Shown here in pieces: positions 47,802 to 58,039 of a DNA stretch of 64,000 nt. The stretch comes from Varanus komodoensis (Eukaryota > Chordata > Lepidosauria > Squamata > Varanidae). The first letter of the stretch is position 1. Each line of letters begins with the position of its first letter. The DNA lies in contig NW_025335856.1 of assembly GCF_004798865.1 (NCBI RefSeq), positions 9,966,636 to 10,030,635 of the forward strand, written 5' to 3'. The position numbers and the translations under genes are program-made. The notes under the pieces are model-generated. The model was not told where the DNA came from. It searched no databases and worked only from the letters and a program-made list of their open reading frames with translations.

Positions 47802-47836
47802 GGAGTCAGAAAAAGAGTCAGAAAAGAGTCAGAAAA
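47802..47836 (+). repeat. 11-bp tandem repeat (gagtcagaaaa) x3
   Basis: Three consecutive copies are present, the first with one extra A. Note the embedded TGACTC/GAGTCA strings. Confidence 0.95.
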
Positions 47837-49107
47837 GCATCATCTGAAAAATAACTACTAGTCAGGCTGCTCTTAAGGCCACATAAGCAAAGCCAGTTCC
47901 AAAGGAAAAAGAAAAAGAAAGAAAAAAAAAGATGGCAGCTTTACTGTATGTTCATCTCAGGTGCACTGGCTTTCAGCCAGGTGATGGAGCAGAGGGACAC
48001 AGTTTTTCCAAAGAAACCGAATCCAGTGAGAATTTCCTTCAGCTTTCCAGCCTCCCTAAGCTGAGAGCAATATGGAATTTTACCTCCTCCTCACTGATCT
48101 TCACTCCTTCCTGCCACTGTGGGTTCTCTCCACTTTCCCCCTTTGCGCTTGCAGTCTGTGCTCACTGGCGATCACTTCCGTGGGAACCTTCTTCAGGGGG
48201 GTGATGTTGACAGCAGCTTGGGCCGACTGCTCAGCTGTTCAGCAGGCGGGGTCCTGAGGCCTCGGCTTTCTGTTCCTGTTCCAGGCGTTTGTGGTTTTGC
48301 TGTGGGAGAAAGAAGCTCATCCTTAATTGCATGGCTTACTGAGTACTGCAGAAAACGGAGGAACAGTCAGGTCCATTTTCACACTCAGGGGACCACAGAT
48401 GTGTTTGAACAGCATTGTTGTTACAGCATAAAGGCTGCAGGTGACCATGTAAAATGGGCCCCACCTCTTTTCTTCATCCATATCCATTGCTTAAGACCCT
48501 TCCCCGCTGTGTATTGCTTGCTCTTTCTCTATGTTTCTGTGAAAGTGCTCATCCACAGCTCTGGAAATTAGACCATTCCAATGCAATGTATGAAAGAAAC
48601 GAGTACTGGCTCATGAAGAAATTGCATCATGCCTCTCCTTCGGAGCCTGCAGTGCAATGAATCGTTCCCCAAAGCAGCTGCCGCTTTTACACAGAGCTGG
48701 AAAAGAATCCTTTGCATGTGTGTTTAGGATTGCCAGCTGACTGGGGCACATGTATTGAGTGGATGGGGGAGAATTATTGCTCCTGATCTGTAGGAAAAAA
48801 GCAGTGGAGGGTTTTCATGGTTTTCATGGCAGTAGGCCTGATCAACCAATGTCTGCAGATCACACTGCTGTTCAAAACATTGGAGCAAAGGCTGGTTTTC
48901 AAAAGAAGGCAATTCTGCACAGATTCCTTCTTTACAACAGGTGGGGGAGGCATCTTGTGTCCAGTCAGATGCCACTGAACGGCAGTTGTCAGCATCGCTT
49001 ACCACTGACTGTACTGGCTAGATTGGATGGGAGGTGCAGCCAAGCAACATCTTTGGAACAAATTTGCAAGTTGTCCACACCTGCATTATGATTATTAATC
49101 TAGAGAT

Positions 49108-49405
49108 GGGGTTGCTGGGATCCGATGACATGATTACCCGCAGTCAAGGGCTGGAAATGGGTTGAATGTGGGTCATGGTTGAGTTGTGGGTTATTCTGTT
49201 GCCTCAATCCAACCAGGATAAGAAATCATGGTGGACAATCCACAGTTCAAAACTCTGCCATTTGCAACTCAACAACACACCAGAGGTTCTTCTCATGGCT
49301 AGTGTGTGGTTAAGAAGCTCTGGAGTTTCATGCATCTGGGTTGAGATAACATGATCACTCACATTTCACCAATAACCTGAACAACAGCCACAGTCAACAC
49401 ATGTT
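49108..49405. repeat. 'aaccatggtt/aacaacccacagttc' interspersed repeat, copy 1
   Basis: The copy contains 'gttgtgggttattctgttgcctcaatccaacc', 'aatccacagttcaaaactctgcc', 'caacacaccagaggttcttctcatggctagtgtgtggtt' and 'acctgaacaacagcc'. The same phrases recur at 51240-51440, 53640-53880 and 56780-56950. Confidence 0.6.
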
Positions 49406-50100
49406 CAACTTTTAGTGTTGGTGCTTATTGTTTCAAGCTGCTCTGCATTATCTTCTGTAAAAATGTTCTACACATGCTGGAATCTGCCTGTCTACTTGCC
49501 TTTCTTAAACAGCTTTTCTGAAAAGCAGGAAGCATCAGAAAACGGAGGGAAGGGGAATGCAGTAGACTATGTTTTGGGTCAAACTGTAATTTTTCAGCTG
49601 AGAAATAGCACTGCCTTGTTCCTCTGGAAGCTGCCTAGCTGAATATTCCTGCTTTCCCATGCTTCAGAAAGCCATTTGTTGCCCATGTCAGTATAGTAAT
49701 TGTTAGATCCTACTCACATGTCAAACACACTTGCATGTCTAGCAACCATCACAGCTCATGATAAGGTAAGGGGCAGCAAGCATGGCCATGTTCACACAGT
49801 CAGCTGCCTGCTATTATGCATTCAGTGGTTACGTATTGAAACAGCCAGTGACATACTCCTATGTATGAACCAGCCTCTGCCCGTAAAAAGCGGGTTTAGT
49901 GCATGGCAAAGAGTTTGGTGACAAAAACAGATTGGATGATAAATTTATAGTAACACTCAGTTTTAAGTGAAGGAACTTCTATGCAAGGAAAAATAGATGG
50001 ATAGAATGGTTGTCTTCTTAGGTACCCAGGAATGATTGATATTGGAAGTTTTGTGCCCTGTTATAAGATTTGGTTATTTTGTTTTCTTTTAAAAGAAAAA

Positions 50101-50571
50101 CAGTACCTTGGCTCACGAACACCTCAGTTCATGACCAAATTGGGTCGTGAACAAAAATTTCATAAAAGATTGAATCAGGTTGCAAACTCCGCATTGGGTG
50201 GTGACCGCGATTGTGGCCATCTCCCCGCCGTCCCTCCAAGTGGAGAGATGGCTGCGATTGTGCTGGGGGTGGGGTGAGATGGCCGAGATCCCACCCGTCT
50301 TTCCTGCAGGAGCGCAACCGTGATCTCGGCCATCTCCCCTGCCTCAGCATGATCGCACCCATCTCCCCCACCCCAGTGCACTGGGATGACGGGAGTGTGC
50401 AGGGATGATGGGCGCAATTGTGGTCATGCTGGGGTGGGGGGAGATGGCTGGGCTTGTGCTTGGGGTGGTGGGAGAGAGATGGCCATGGGGAAATTTAACG
50501 TGCCTCACGGCTAATTTGGGTCGCAACCAGAGTCCTGGAACGGATTAAGTTCGTGAGCCAAGGTACCACTG
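50101..50571. mobile_element. Tigger/pogo-like non-autonomous DNA transposon (MITE) with GC-rich interior
   Basis: The terminal inverted repeats share TACCTTGGCTCACGAAC exactly, at the left (about 50104-50120) and, inverted, at the right (50550-50566). The ends begin CAGTGG/CAG, as in TcMar-Tigger-type elements. A second inner pair 'gaccaaattgggtcg' / 'ctaatttgggtcg' also faces. The interior (50190-50490) is GC-rich, CpG-containing and built of degenerate 'gcgattgtg..ggggtgggg.gagatgg' units in both orientations. No transposase frame was found. A flanking TA duplication is not clear. Confidence 0.75.
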
Positions 50572-51003
50572 AATTTACTTGCTTCAGAGGTTCTGTCCCA
50601 TAATGTATTTACTATCTGTTCTCACATTTTTGTCTCACTGTTGCGTAACGGCTGGGATACAGGGATTCCCTTGATGATGGTGGGTGAATATGAACTTGAT
50701 TTCAGGTCCAGAGAATATATAAAATAGAAGTATCCCCCCAGCCTGGTGTCCTCTAGTGTGGTAGACTTACAACCTGCACCATCCACGGTGGTTGAGAAGG
50801 ATGAACATGTAGTTCAAAAAAGTGGGAGGGCACCGGGTTGAGGAAGAAAATTATAGCAAGTCAGAAGTTATGTTATACAGGGACATGGAAAAGGCAGTTG
50901 TTGAGCTGCATTATGATTACTTTCTGACAGGAGTCAAACAATATGAAAAGCCACACCTGAGGACTAGGTATTCATTGAGAAGGGGTTCTCAATGAAGCAG
51001 GTC

Positions 51004-51226
51004 TATTTATTTATTTTTCGATTTACATCCTGTCTTTTTCCGACAAAGGACTCAAGGCAGCTTACATCTCCTCCTCCAACTTATCCCCACAACAACAACC
51101 CTGTGAGGTAGGTTGGGCTGAGAGTCTGTGACTGGCCCAAAGTCACCCAGTTGGCTCCATAGCTGAGGGGGGACTAGAACCCAGATCCAGTCCCATGCTC
51201 CTAACCACTACACCACACTGGCTCTG
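51004..51226 (-). mobile_element. tRNA-derived CORE/MIR-like SINE, full length and well preserved
   Basis: The inverted 3' tail 'tatttatttatttttcgatttacatcctgtctttttccgac' opens the copy, and 'accactacaccacactggctc' (the 5' tRNA-like start) closes it. It is an inverted, roughly 90% identical partner of the SINE at 55091-55332 and belongs to a young subfamily marked by 'gaaaaagacaggat'. Confidence 0.92.
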
Positions 51227-51239
51227 TTGCTCTGTTGTC

Positions 51240-51440
51240 TGAAGCAGCTATAACAAGCCACAGTGAAAAATGTACTGTTCACAACTCAAAAACAAGCCAT
51301 GGGTTCTCTTCATGGGTTGCTTGTGGTTAATAAATTGCGGCTTGTTGGAAAAACTGGGTTTGGAGAGCATGACACCCATGTTTAAACAATAACAACAAAT
51401 TTCAACAATATCCAGCACTCAATCCATACTCAGTCCTTGA
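51240..51440. repeat. 'aaccatggtt/aacaacccacagttc' interspersed repeat, copy 2
   Basis: 'gttcacaactcaaaaacaagccatgggttctcttcatgggttgcttgtggttaataaattgcggcttgttgg' and 'cccatgtttaaacaataacaac' match copies 1 and 3. It starts right after the SINE at 51004-51226. Confidence 0.65.
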
Positions 51441-51819
51441 AAGGAAACCCACCTCTGTTGGGTTCAGACAGAATGACTAGACCTCACCCCTGGCTTATAA
51501 ACCAACATGGCTTATTATATGGCGAGTGCCCAATCATAGGTTTATTCAAATGGGCTGCATTCAGCAAGGGATGTACAGTAGGGCAGAGGAAAATTCAGAA
51601 GTGGGAGGTCACTTCGTGATAGTCAGGGCCACACCTCAATGCCATGCCCCCAGTCAAAGCCACACCCCCAAGCCACTCCTGTTTCCCGGATTATGCAACC
51701 TATGCTTTTACACTATAAAGGTCCCTTGTCACTTTGTTGGAATTTCTGTTGAGTAATGAACGCAAGATGAGCTGAAACAATGACAGCTTCTAAAAGTTAT
51801 TTCTTATTATCTTATTTAT

Positions 51820-51935
51820 TATGAATGAATGGCTTTTTTAAAAATCACATTCATACCCTGCTCTCCAGCCAAAAAGCTCCCAGAGTGGCTTATGTGGAAT
51901 TAAGGCAGTTCCTCCCCACAGGCACACTAACTAAA
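51820..51935 (-). mobile_element. Retroposon 3' tail fragment
   Basis: 'cacattcataccctgctctccagccaaaaagctcccagagtggcttatgtggaattaa' is the inverted '..gtaagccactctgggagc..ggctggagagcagg.tatgaa' 3' terminus common in squamate LINE/SINE copies. Confidence 0.6.
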
Positions 51936-53139
51936 AACATGATGTACATGGGATAGGAAGAGGAGAGAAAAAGAAGAAATTCAGACACACTTATATGTAC
52001 ACATATCGTATTCTCGCAAGAACAGCAGTAATTTTCTGTGGCCTTTGCAACCACTGACTTTGTGTGTGCAAATATGTAAGAAATCCTCCATGAGTCCAGA
52101 GTCCTTAGTTTAGGGGTTCTAATTTCTCAAAATATACAACAAACTTTTATTGTGCTCTCCTTGGATCCATGTTGAATCATGCAGAAGGTAGCCTAACTGA
52201 AGTAAAAGGAACTTAAGGCTACCAGAAGTCATGACTAACTTTGCCCATTGATTCCAGTGAATATAGTCCAGTTACAATACTTTTATTCCTTTTTAGCCAT
52301 TATTTCTCCCAGATAATTCTGGGAATAAGAGTTGCCCATTCACCTCACAGAGCTACGATTCCTGGAATGGTTTATCAGTCAGTCGCTCTTCCCCAGGATC
52401 TCTGGAAACTGAACCTTTTGAGGAATAGGTGTCTACTACTGACACTCAGTTACCTGGACAAACTGCAGTCCTCAAGATTCTTTGGGGAAGTAAAGACTGT
52501 TTCAAGTGGAATAAAAGTGTTTCAAGTGGAATAAAATGTGTGGTGTGAATGCAGGTATATTTTGGAGCAGCTGAGCACATGTTGATGAGGAGTGGAGGCT
52601 GACCATGAAGGAAAGTGTCACAGAAAACTCATGTGCACGCCTGGAAGGCCTTTCCAGATAGGTAGTTCTCAGAAACACCCCTGTTTGTAACCTGTTAAAT
52701 GCAGGACTTGGGCACCACGGCAGCTGCCAGCCACGAACAAGCAAAATTAAGTCTCTTGAGAGGTGGTGGGGGAGGGACTTCAGGGATCCAGAAACCCCTG
52801 CTGAGGGCCCCTCTCCAAAAACCTGGGGGGGACTCCGAGCCCCCCCCCCCCGGCCTCCTCCTTAACACCCTTGCACATGTATAAATGGACTATAAGAGAT
52901 GCACTGAAATCTTTCTGTGCAGAGCAAAGACTGTTACATTTTTCTCAGTGAGCCACAAAAGCAGGTTGCTACTGAGGTTTTTGCCTCCTCTCTCTCTTTT
53001 TTTAAATAATGCCAGTAAATGGACCTTTGTGAGTCATACACTCCTATCTGTGCTCTGCCGTTTGTGGTCTGGTGTTTTTGCTATCTAAGTAGCAATAAAA
53101 TATTTTGTGCGTAAAAGAAGCCCTTTCTCCTCAACTTCA

Positions 53140-53175
53140 GTTATGTTCATAACATGCCAGTGTTATGAACATAAC
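53140..53175. repeat. Perfect inverted repeat (14-bp arms, 8-nt loop)
   Basis: GTTATGTTCATAAC (53140-53153) and GTTATGAACATAAC (53162-53175) are exact reverse complements. Each arm is itself close to palindromic. Confidence 0.97.
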
Positions 53176-53282
53176 ATATATCAGATCACATATATTTTGT
53201 GAAGCTGAGTGTCCAAGCCAGTTTAATACATGATGAAGGATCCTTGTTTTTGTACAGGAGGTCATGTACTTTAGGTGGAAAG

Positions 53283-53315
<33 letters not shown>

Positions 53316-53339
53316 GTGGTGGTGGTGGTGGTGGTGGTA
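53283..53339 (+). repeat. Compound (CT)n-(GGT)n microsatellite
   Basis: About 14 CT units, a short 'gtctctgt' spacer and eight GGT units run in succession. Confidence 0.97.
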
Positions 53340-53639
53340 GGGAATTATCAGGCAGTGCTTCTGGATTTATTTTTAAAAGTCTTGCTTTTGGATTGCAGCT
53401 TCATGCACAGATCAGTTTTCTCCCATCTTCTGCCCACTTGATGTTTTCTACTACAGCACCCATCCTCCCCAGCCAGCACAGCTAATCATCAGAGATAATG
53501 AGAGCTGCATTCCAAAGCATCTTCAGGGCACCATGTTGTCGGGTAAGGGGAGTGTAGATGATGCCCATGATGAGTACCTTTAGGGTGCCAAAAGGAACAC
53601 AATTTCATCCAAGCATGGTTTGTTGTTGAAAGAAGGATT

Positions 53640-53880
53640 ATAATGTGGTCTGAACCCAGCTGAACCATAATTAGCAACCCACAGTTCATGCCCCAACAAC
53701 AAACCATGGGTTCTTTTTATGGGTTATTGACACTAACACGCCTTGGCTTACTGGTGGAGATGGGCTCAGGCAACACAATAATCCACTTTCTAATAACAAT
53801 TCATGGTTCAGTGACAACCCATACTCAGTATGAGTCGTCATCGTCTGAATCCAGCAAAGGCTTTAACTGTTGTCACTAAA
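53640..53880. repeat. 'aaccatggtt/aacaacccacagttc' interspersed repeat, copy 3
   Basis: 'gtctgaacccagctgaaccataattagcaacccacagttcatgccccaacaacaaaccatgggttctttttatgggttattg' and 'aattcatggttcagtgacaacccatactcag..gtctgaatcc' form the fullest copy. It begins and ends with facing 'gtctgaaccc' / 'gtctgaatcc' phrases. Confidence 0.7.
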
Positions 53881-54654
53881 AGTTCCCTTGTGGAAAAGAC
53901 ATGAAAATGCGAAATAATGAGGCTAGAGAAACAGAAACAACACACCCATCCACTTCCACGTGCACGTCCTCAGGCGCTTAGACAGAGAGATTGAAAGACT
54001 GGGGACTGTTTGCCACCTTGAGTTCCCTTCCAGGAAAATAGGTGGATATACGCCTTTTGAGTGAAATATAACGGTAATAAATGTCTCCCAACAGCCTGTC
54101 CTTTATCTCTTGGAGTTTGAAAAGAAAGAGAGGGGAAAGTAGGTGTGTGATTCTTGCATATGGATGAAAAACTTTTAGGAGTGATCATCATGCACCTCTG
54201 TTGCTGTTTCTCAAAAAGAATATGATCCAACGAGCAGAGTTGGGGAGAGACGGTTTTCTAGTGTGTGCATGGGGGTCATGCCTTGTGAACTGAACATCAC
54301 TCGTGGTGTCACACTGACTCATTTCATTTCTAACAGCTTTATTGTCCTTGCAGTGTGCACCACTGCAGTTCTGGAGTGATTGCTTGCTCGCTGCTGTCAA
54401 TATCTTCCTCCAGCTGCCTGTCAGGGGCCTCTTTTGATACACTGCACATGTGTGCTGATTACACATGCAAAAATTGTTCACCTGGCACAGATAGCAACTG
54501 GGAAAGGCATTTCTGGGAGGGCACCTTGAAGAAGAATCCCTTTGAAGCTACCAACGATAGTGCAATGGTCTTGCTGACCATGGAAGGAGAGTCGCACTCT
54601 AGTCAGTGAGCTAGATGGGGTGTGGTTGCAGGCACCTTCAAATATTATTTCTGC

Positions 54655-54750
54655 CTGCACGTATAAGAATGCAAGAAGAGCCTTGCTGGATCAGTATTCA
54701 ACTAGCTGCCCACAGGGTCCCACAAGCAGGATCTGAATGCAACAACACCT
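54655..54750 (-). mobile_element. CR1-like LINE 3' end fragment
   Basis: 'cgtataagaatgcaagaagagccttgctggatcagtattcaactagctgcccacagggtcccacaagcaggatctgaatgcaacaacacc' is the inverted form of '..gttgcactcaggtcctgcttg..tgatccagcagggctcttctta'. Confidence 0.75.
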
Positions 54751-55090
54751 TCCTTCTCGAGTTCTCCTTTGTCCTGGAATTATTTCTCAGATCTAAATTT
54801 TAGATCTGCTCATGAAGCTATCCAAGACATATCAGGATATCAGATCATAAATCTCCTGCATCAATGTTCCTTGAACTAGCCCAGATGCATTGGACTGCAA
54901 TTCTCATCATCCCCAGTGAGAATCTCCAGATGTCTAAAATAATGGTAGAGGGTTACAGTCCCATACTTCTGGAGAGGCAGCAACATAGGAAAGATTTACC
55001 CTAGGACATCCTGTCTTGTGAAAGGGCGTTAAATTTCTCTCCTACAGTACAGGAAAATATTAGCGTACCTGAAAGTGTGAGCTAAAGTGA

Positions 55091-55332
55091 GAGCCAGTGT
55101 GGCATAGTGGTTAAGAGCATGGGACTGGGACTCAGACGATCTGGGTTCTCATCCCCGTTCAGCCATGGAGCCGACTGGGTGACTTTGGGCCAGTCACAGA
55201 CTCTCAGCCCAACCTACCTCACAGGGCTGTTGTTGTGGGGATAAGATGGAGGAGGAGATATAAGCTGCCTCGAGCCTTTTGTAGGAAAAAGACAGGATAT
55301 TAATCGAAAAATAAATAAATAAAAATAATAAA
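55091..55332 (+). mobile_element. tRNA-derived CORE/MIR-like SINE, full length and well preserved
   Basis: The 5' tRNA-like part 'gagccagtgtggcatagtggttaagagcatggg' includes the A-box region, and 'ctgggttctcatcccc' is the B-box region. The core is 'ctgggtgactttgggccagtcacagactctcagcccaacctacctcacaggg'. The 3' end is 'taagctgcctcgagcc..gaaaaagacaggat' with an (AAAT)n tail. It is the inverted partner of 51004-51226. Confidence 0.95.
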
Positions 55333-56039
55333 GAGTTATGGGTTCCTGTATCATTTCAGCCACAGATTAGGTAAGCTCAAAAAGCAGTTTTCTCTGATTC
55401 AGGGGCTGTGGAACAGTCCATGCAGCACACAGAACTGTTGTCTCCCTTCTCACTGTCACTCATCACCTATGGGCCCGTGTCTGCGGCTTGAGGTGGCTGC
55501 CTCACTCTGGCTCACGATAAGGCCGAACCTGTTGGAGTTCAATCCCAACTCCCTCCCATACTTCCAAGGCAGCAAATGTACAGTTGAATAACCCCGGTCT
55601 CACAGACAAGTACATATGCTTTGAACTTCCTCTCAGAACATAAGAATGCATTGCAATGCATAGAAAGAATGTACACATGCAGAGTTTTGAATACCCTCTT
55701 TGTGTGTTGTTGTTGTTGCTCCTGAAAATAATGGCTAGTGTGAGAATCTTCCACCTAGAATTTCTGACTCCATTTCATTGCAAATCAGATCATCAAAAGG
55801 GACGTTAAGGATGCAGCCTCAAAATCGATGTAGCAGTGACATTCCTAATCCCTCTTCAGTGCCTACAGTTAGGAGAAGAGATCGGTCTTTCTCAGTGCAC
55901 ACATGGATGAAAATAAAACCAGCAGCAATCACACACAATCATTAGCACATTGGCCCCACCCTTCTTTCAATGAGCTTGAGTTAAACAATTGGAACTATCC
56001 CATTTTATATTTAAAACAGCCTTACTGGGTAGGGAAGGG

Positions 56040-56130
56040 TAGGATGAGAAGGGCATACGGTGTGGCCACTAAAGCTGAGCAGGTCTGGATCTTCCCAGTG
56101 CTTAGATGGGTGACCACCTGGGGACCACAT
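56040..56130 (+). ncRNA. 5S rRNA-derived relic (SINE3-like or pseudogene)
   Basis: 'gggcatacggtgtggccac..aaagctgagcaggtctgg..cagtgcttagatgggtgaccacctgggga' follows 5S rRNA order: 'ggccatacc', 'gaagctaagcagggtcgg', 'tagtacttggatgggagaccgcctggga'. The segment between 'ccac' and 'gctgagcagg' is deleted. It has diverged too far to be functional. Confidence 0.7.
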
Positions 56131-56779
56131 GTTTGCCGACTTCGCTCCTATGTTTTGAGGAAGGTGAGATTAAACTTAATGGTGAATTGTGAAAGATATT
56201 TTTTAAGCTGTGGGGTTTGGGTTTGAAGACAACTCGTTAAAGTACAGCATGGAGATCTGCCTTGTACATTAGCATGCTGAACCTCTCTTGCTCCAAATAT
56301 CGTTTCAGGAAAGATTTGGGTTGCTGTATTCCAACTGCAGGGGTGGTGGTGGTGTGGTGGAACATGGCAGGGCTGAAGGGAAAGCAAGGATTAAAAAATG
56401 CAAGCGTATTTTAGTTGAGAGGTCTTACTGCTACTAAGTAACATTTAGGAGAAACATTTTAGAATGGTGATAGCTACACAGAAGCCAGGAGATCACCAAA
56501 CAATTGGTAGCTGGGGGAAAGAGGTTTGGTTCATCAGAAGGGCATGAAGCCATCCAGGGAACCTCTAAAACAAGATTACAATCTTTGAAGGGGCAGATCT
56601 GGCCTCCAAGGCTGAGGTTCTGCACTCCACATATATGATGGGCCAGTTTGCACGTCACAACTGCCGGTCCTGGGTTCTCCAGCCCATGGAGAAGCTCCAG
56701 CGTGTATACCTGCCATTCTGCATATCAAGCACTGCTCTGGGTTTGACCTGTCATGCAGACATAGCATGTGTGGGTTATG

Positions 56780-56950
56780 CCAGATTAGTCAACCTTGCAT
56801 AACTCTCAAACAGACCATGGTTGTTTAATCCTCACATAACCCACACTTTCCACGTGCACACTGACATGACAACCACAAAGTGGTGGTGGCACCCATGGAT
56901 GCTAAGGCTCATCTGGGGTTAAACAACCCATGACTATCCCACAGTGCCAT
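56780..56950. repeat. 'aaccatggtt/aacaacccacagttc' interspersed repeat, copy 4
   Basis: 'aaacagaccatggttgtttaatcctcacataacccacactttcc' and 'gggttaaacaacccatgactatcc' relate it to the other three copies. It is the most diverged of the four. Confidence 0.5.
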
Positions 56951-57149
56951 CCTTACCAGGTTGGTACCAACTTCATGTAGTTTTGTCCTGTGTAAATAAT
57001 AGTGTTGAAGGAGTGCTAAAGGAGGATATGGAGATTGTGGAGAAGGTGACTGGATTTTTAAAATCTGTCTTCACTGCAGAAGATATACAATGGATACCTC
57101 TGCCAAGTTCACCCTCCCACTATAAAAGTCAACAATACAACCATACTTA

Positions 57150-57712
57150 CGCGTAGAATACTGTGTTCAATTCTGGAAAAAGAGGAGGACATTGTAGAAT
57201 TGGGAAAAAAGCAGAAAGGGCCAACTAAAATGATGAAGTTGCTGCATCAACTCACTGGTGAGGAAAGGTTACAACATCTGGGTTTGCAAAGCTTAGAAAA
57301 GGGGAAGTAAGGCAAGACATGACAGAGGTGTACAGAATTATACATGGTGTGGAGAAAATGGAAGGGAAGACCTTCCTCTTCCTCCTCCCCCTCGTAATAC
57401 TATAATCCAAAGGGATCATTCCATGAAGCTGAATGGTGGCAACTTCAGGAGAAATCAAAGGATACACTTCCATCAGTTTAGGTGGCTGTAGGAAAGGGAC
57501 TGGCACATTCATGGAGGAGAAGGCCACCAGCCATTCTGATGGTGCTATGCCATCTCCTGTGTCAGGGCACACCAGTTCCTGGGGAGCACAGGCGGGAGGG
57601 TGCTGTTGACTCACGGCCTGCTAGTGGGTTTTCTGTAAGCAGCTGGACAGCCACTGTGTGGCTAGATGGCCTGATCCCAGAGGGCCCTTCCTATGTTCCT
57701 ATGATGCCAGGA
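57150..57712 (+). mobile_element. CR1-like LINE 3' end with decayed RT ORF C-terminus
   Basis: 'gaatactgtgttcaattctgg' (EYCVQFW) is followed by 'gagga..ttgtagaattgg', then 'ctggtgaggaaaggttacaacatctgggtttgcaaagcttagaaaa' (GEERLQHLGLQSLEK) and 'gaggtgtacagaattatacatggtgtgg' (EVYRIIHGV). This is the known C-terminal order of CR1 ORF2, interrupted by frame changes. Then comes 3' UTR: 'ggcacattcatggaggagaaggccacca', 'agcagctggacagccactgtgtggctagatggcctgatcc' and 'ctatgttcctatgatg'. It ends 330 bp before the CpG island. Confidence 0.88.
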
Positions 57713-58039
57713 ACGAGTGTGGCTTTATTAACAAGAGTGAGGCCGTGCTTATGCGCAGGCTGGACTGTAGAGTCTAGCAGATGGACAAAGGGGGCTGCAA
57801 CCTTACTTTCCTCTTTATAGGCCACAGAGGTCCAATGGAGGGGCATAAGCAGGATGAGGAGATGTTTAACAACAGAGGATGGGCAGCGCATCCCTTCTCC
57901 AGTAAACAATGCATGGCTGAAGGTTGGTTCTTCCCCGCCTCGTCCATCCCTCTCCCCGTCTCTGCTTGGATGTCTTGAGCCCGGGAAAGCAGGGTAGTGA
58001 TTGCTTCAGATTGTCTCCTGCTGTGTATTAAAGGGGGGG

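Larger units (their letters stand above)
17978..58039 (+). other. ETS1: ETS1 beta intron, also the upstream region of the p54 promoter
   Basis: For long-isoform transcripts this 40-kb stretch is intronic; for p54 it is 5' flank. No other gene was recognised. It is a mosaic of LINE, SINE and DNA-transposon relics, microsatellites and non-repetitive AT-rich blocks. Stretches with nothing recognisable to me, apart from short low-complexity tracts, are roughly 18.5-20.2, 22.3-23.8, 24.3-25.9, 27.0-28.9, 29.1-31.6, 32.0-34.7, 36.0-38.1, 38.3-39.8, 41.1-42.5, 42.8-46.8, 47.5-49.1, 52.4-53.1 and 55.4-55.9 kb. Confidence 0.8.

Noticed and set aside
48119-48571. 150-codon + frame
   Set aside because: No recognisable domain or compositional hallmark; surrounded by non-coding sequence.
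54355-54609. Cys-rich + frame ending ..EATNDSAMVLLTMEGESHSSQ
   Set aside because: A 'tccttgcag' acceptor-like site precedes it, but no donor, homologue or partner exon is evident.
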